From Deltaproteobacteria bacterium (lineage in GTDB: Bacteria > Desulfobacterota > Desulfobaccia > Desulfobaccales > 0-14-0-80-60-11), in contig JAMCQY010000230.1 in NCBI GenBank assembly GCA_023381945.1, positions 1-6,350 on the forward strand: a DNA stretch of 6,350 nucleotides, given 5' to 3'. Below are positions 5,229-6,350 of the stretch, piece after piece; within the stretch, counting starts at the first letter, position 1, and each line of letters opens with the position of its first letter. The notes below the pieces were generated by a model. It was not told the DNA's origin, made no database searches, and worked only from the letters and a program-made list of their open reading frames with translations. Made by a program: the position numbers and the translations under genes.

Positions 5229-5254
5229 GCACAGGTTAGAAAGCCAGTGCCACC
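5229..5254 (+). repeat. GCACAGGC-type hairpin repeat, decayed copy
   Basis: GCACAGG (5229-5235) pairs with CCAGTGC (5244-5250) with one mismatch, around a longer loop, and is followed by CACC as in the copy at 495-520. It looks like an eroded member in the same orientation. Confidence 0.45.
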
Positions 5255-5296
5255 AGGGAATTCTCCGGCAATTAAGAAGATTCTTCATTCTCTAAA

Positions 5297-5312
5297 TGAA
5301 TTTTGCAATTCA
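5297..5312. promoter_or_regulatory. Operator-like inverted repeat upstream of the carboxypeptidase gene
   Basis: TGAATT (5297-5302) and AATTCA (5307-5312) form a perfect dyad around TTGC, about 70 bases upstream of the proposed -35 box. The size and spacing fit a dimeric regulator site, but there is no direct evidence for one, and AT-rich dyads also arise by chance. Confidence 0.25.
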
Positions 5313-5379
5313 GGGAATAAATCCGGGCTCCATTTTTTTTCATAAATGCTGAAGAGGGGTTCGGACGCGCCATTCTCAT

Positions 5380-5408
5380 TTGCCAAGCCGCGTTTTTTTT
5401 CATATCAT
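5380..5408 (+). promoter_or_regulatory. Probable sigma-70-type promoter of the D-Ala-D-Ala carboxypeptidase gene
   Basis: TTGCCA (5380-5385) and TATCAT (5403-5408) each match 5 of 6 consensus bases of TTGACA and TATAAT, with the ideal 17-base spacer. Transcription would begin near 5415, giving a leader of about 55 bases. A separate promoter fits the long gap after mpl. Confidence 0.55.
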
Positions 5409-5462
5409 AATGCAGCCGGTGGACACGGGCTCACAGCCCCCCGGGGTAATAAAGGCAAGCAA

Positions 5463-5467
5463 GAGGG
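5463..5467 (+). promoter_or_regulatory. Ribosome binding site of the carboxypeptidase gene
   Basis: GAGGG lies 3 bases before ATG 5471. The spacing is short, but the downstream signal peptide fixes this start; the next in-frame ATG (5489) would remove most of the positively charged n-region. Confidence 0.55.
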
Positions 5468-5470
5468 CTC

Positions 5471-6350
5471 ATGAAACAAGGCAACAAAATGGCATTGGTG
5501 CTTTTCGGGTTACTGGCGGCTTTATGGGTAGCGGTGGCGCCAGCCATCGCTCAGGATGAGGAGGATTTTGAGGTTTCGGCCAAATCCTTCGTCCTGATGG
5601 ATGCCAAGACCGGCCAAATTTTACTGTCCCTTAATCCCCAATTGTTCTGGCCGCCCGCCAGTACTCTCAAGGTGATGACCGCCCTGGCGGTGGTGGACCA
5701 CCTGAAAATGGACGACACGGTGTCAGTGAGTGCTTATGCCGCCTCGGCTCCGGCCTCCAAGATCAACATCAAACCGGGTGAGACTTACACGGTCCGGGAT
5801 ATGCTTTACGCCCTGCTGCTCTCTTCCGCCAACGATGCCGCCCGGGCCCTGGCCGAAAAGGTGAGCGGCAGTGAAGAAGCTTTTTGCCGGCAAACAACCC
5901 GGGAGGTTCGCCAGTGGGGCGCTTACCGCACCAGCCTTTGCACTGCCAACGGCCTGCCGGCGGACAACCAGTTCTCTACTGCCCAAGATCTGGCCCTGAT
6001 GTTCAAGAAGGCGATGGAAAATCCGGAGCTGGCCAAGATTATGGGGACCAAATATTATACCATCCAGGGCGGCAAGGAGCTGCGCAATCACAACCGCTTC
6101 CTGTTCACCACCCCTCTGGCGGTGGCCGGCAAAACCGGCTATACCCGGGCCTCCAAAACCACCTATGTCGGCATGTTTCAAAAGGACGACAAAGCCCTCA
6201 TTGTCGCCATGATGGGGAGCACGAAGAAATGGGCCGACTTGCGGCCTCTGATCGAGAAGGGCTTTGAATTGGAAGGCGCCCCCATCGCCAAATTGCCGCC
6301 GGTCGAAGAGAAACTTTATTTCGGTAAAGGGCACACCACTGCGGTCGCAG
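5471..6350 (+). CDS. D-alanyl-D-alanine carboxypeptidase (PBP5/DacA type, peptidase S11), 3'-truncated by window edge
   Basis: These enzymes remove the terminal D-Ala from peptidoglycan pentapeptides in the periplasm, limiting cross-linking. The frame is open from ATG 5471 to the window end (293 codons). Residues 1-27 form a signal peptide: Lys2 and Lys6, a hydrophobic core ALVLFGLLAALWVAVA, and a likely cleavage site after AIA (before Gln28). The S11 motifs are complete: SxxK is Ser64-Lys67 in PASTLKVMTAL, SxN is Ser119-Ala120-Asn121 in LLLSSANDAA, and KTG is Lys221-Gly223 in AGKTGYTRAS. The Ser-to-SxN distance is somewhat shorter than in E. coli PBP5. Two cysteines (139 and 157) fall in the region after SxN; their role is unknown. 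The catalytic domain seems complete near residue 265, but whether a PBP5-type C-terminal beta domain and amphipathic anchor, an SPOR domain or something else follows cannot be seen, so I give no dac letter. It probably has its own promoter. Confidence 0.93.
   Translation, partial: MKQGNKMALVLFGLLAALWVAVAPAIAQDEEDFEVSAKSFVLMDAKTGQILLSLNPQLFWPPASTLKVMTALAVVDHLKMDDTVSVSAYAASAPASKINIKPGETYTVRDMLYALLLSSANDAARALAEKVSGSEEAFCRQTTREVRQWGAYRTSLCTANGLPADNQFSTAQDLALMFKKAMENPELAKIMGTKYYTIQGGKELRNHNRFLFTTPLAVAGKTGYTRASKTTYVGMFQKDDKALIVAMMGSTKKWADLRPLIEKGFELEGAPIAKLPPVEEKLYFGKGHTTAVA

Larger units (their letters stand above)
4962..5470. other. 509-base intergenic region: hairpin array then promoter region
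   Basis: No gene can be supported here on either strand. The left part (4980-5254) is a run of seven short hairpin repeats from at least three families. The right part (about 5255-5460) is AT-rich, with an inverted repeat, two copies of a T8CATA string (5333-5344 and 5393-5404) and a good promoter match for the downstream carboxypeptidase gene. Confidence 0.8.

Noticed and set aside
4980..5254. CRISPR array
   Set aside because: The repeats are unequal hairpins of several families in both orientations, with no uniform repeat length or spacer size and no cas genes.
5365..5400. Terminator-like ACGCG/CGCGT stem followed by eight T's
   Set aside because: The stem is only 5 bp with a loop of about 19 bases and overlaps the better-supported promoter for the downstream gene.
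5723..6334. Minus-strand open frame (203 codons) opposite the carboxypeptidase
   Set aside because: The + strand frame carries a signal peptide and all S11 catalytic motifs, so the antisense frame is a by-product of codon usage.

Overview
The window is a GC-rich bacterial chromosome segment in which every gene I can support lies on the + strand. The protein families, the presence of Mpl together with a class C-like serine hydrolase, and the style of dispersed repeats suggest a Gram-negative bacterium of the Desulfobacterota (former Deltaproteobacteria) type. That placement is an inference from general resemblance, not from a marker gene.

Layout: (1) the 3' part of ispF (isoprenoid synthesis) runs in from the left edge; (2) a gap at 453-626 is filled with small hairpin repeats; (3) 627-1253 encodes an HD-domain phosphohydrolase whose last codons are made of a short tandem repeat; (4) 1307-2239 is ddl, D-alanine--D-alanine ligase; (5) 2304-3455 is a beta-lactamase-family serine hydrolase carrying a REP-like double hairpin in frame inside its coding sequence; (6) a large inverted repeat at 3465-3540 is followed by mpl at 3567-4961, the murein-tripeptide recycling ligase; (7) a 509-base gap holds a run of seven hairpin repeats and then a plausible promoter; (8) 5471 to the right edge is a secreted D-alanyl-D-alanine carboxypeptidase (PBP5 type), cut off at its C-terminus.

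Working together: Ddl makes the D-Ala-D-Ala end of the peptidoglycan stem peptide, the DD-carboxypeptidase removes its terminal D-Ala in the periplasm, and Mpl reattaches recovered tripeptide to UDP-MurNAc. The serine hydrolase belongs to a fold that often acts on D-Ala peptides or esters, so a wall-recycling role is possible but unproven. ispF and the HD protein have no obvious mechanistic link to this set.

The most striking content is not a gene. At least a dozen short hairpin repeats of several families sit in the gaps, touch gene ends (the ispF stop codon, the HD-protein tail) and in one case lie inside a gene. Many have a GTAG tetranucleotide at the hairpin base, as known REP sequences do, and the stems differ between copies while staying complementary. 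No transposase, CRISPR array, tRNA or rRNA was seen, and I did not find a complete new multi-gene system here.
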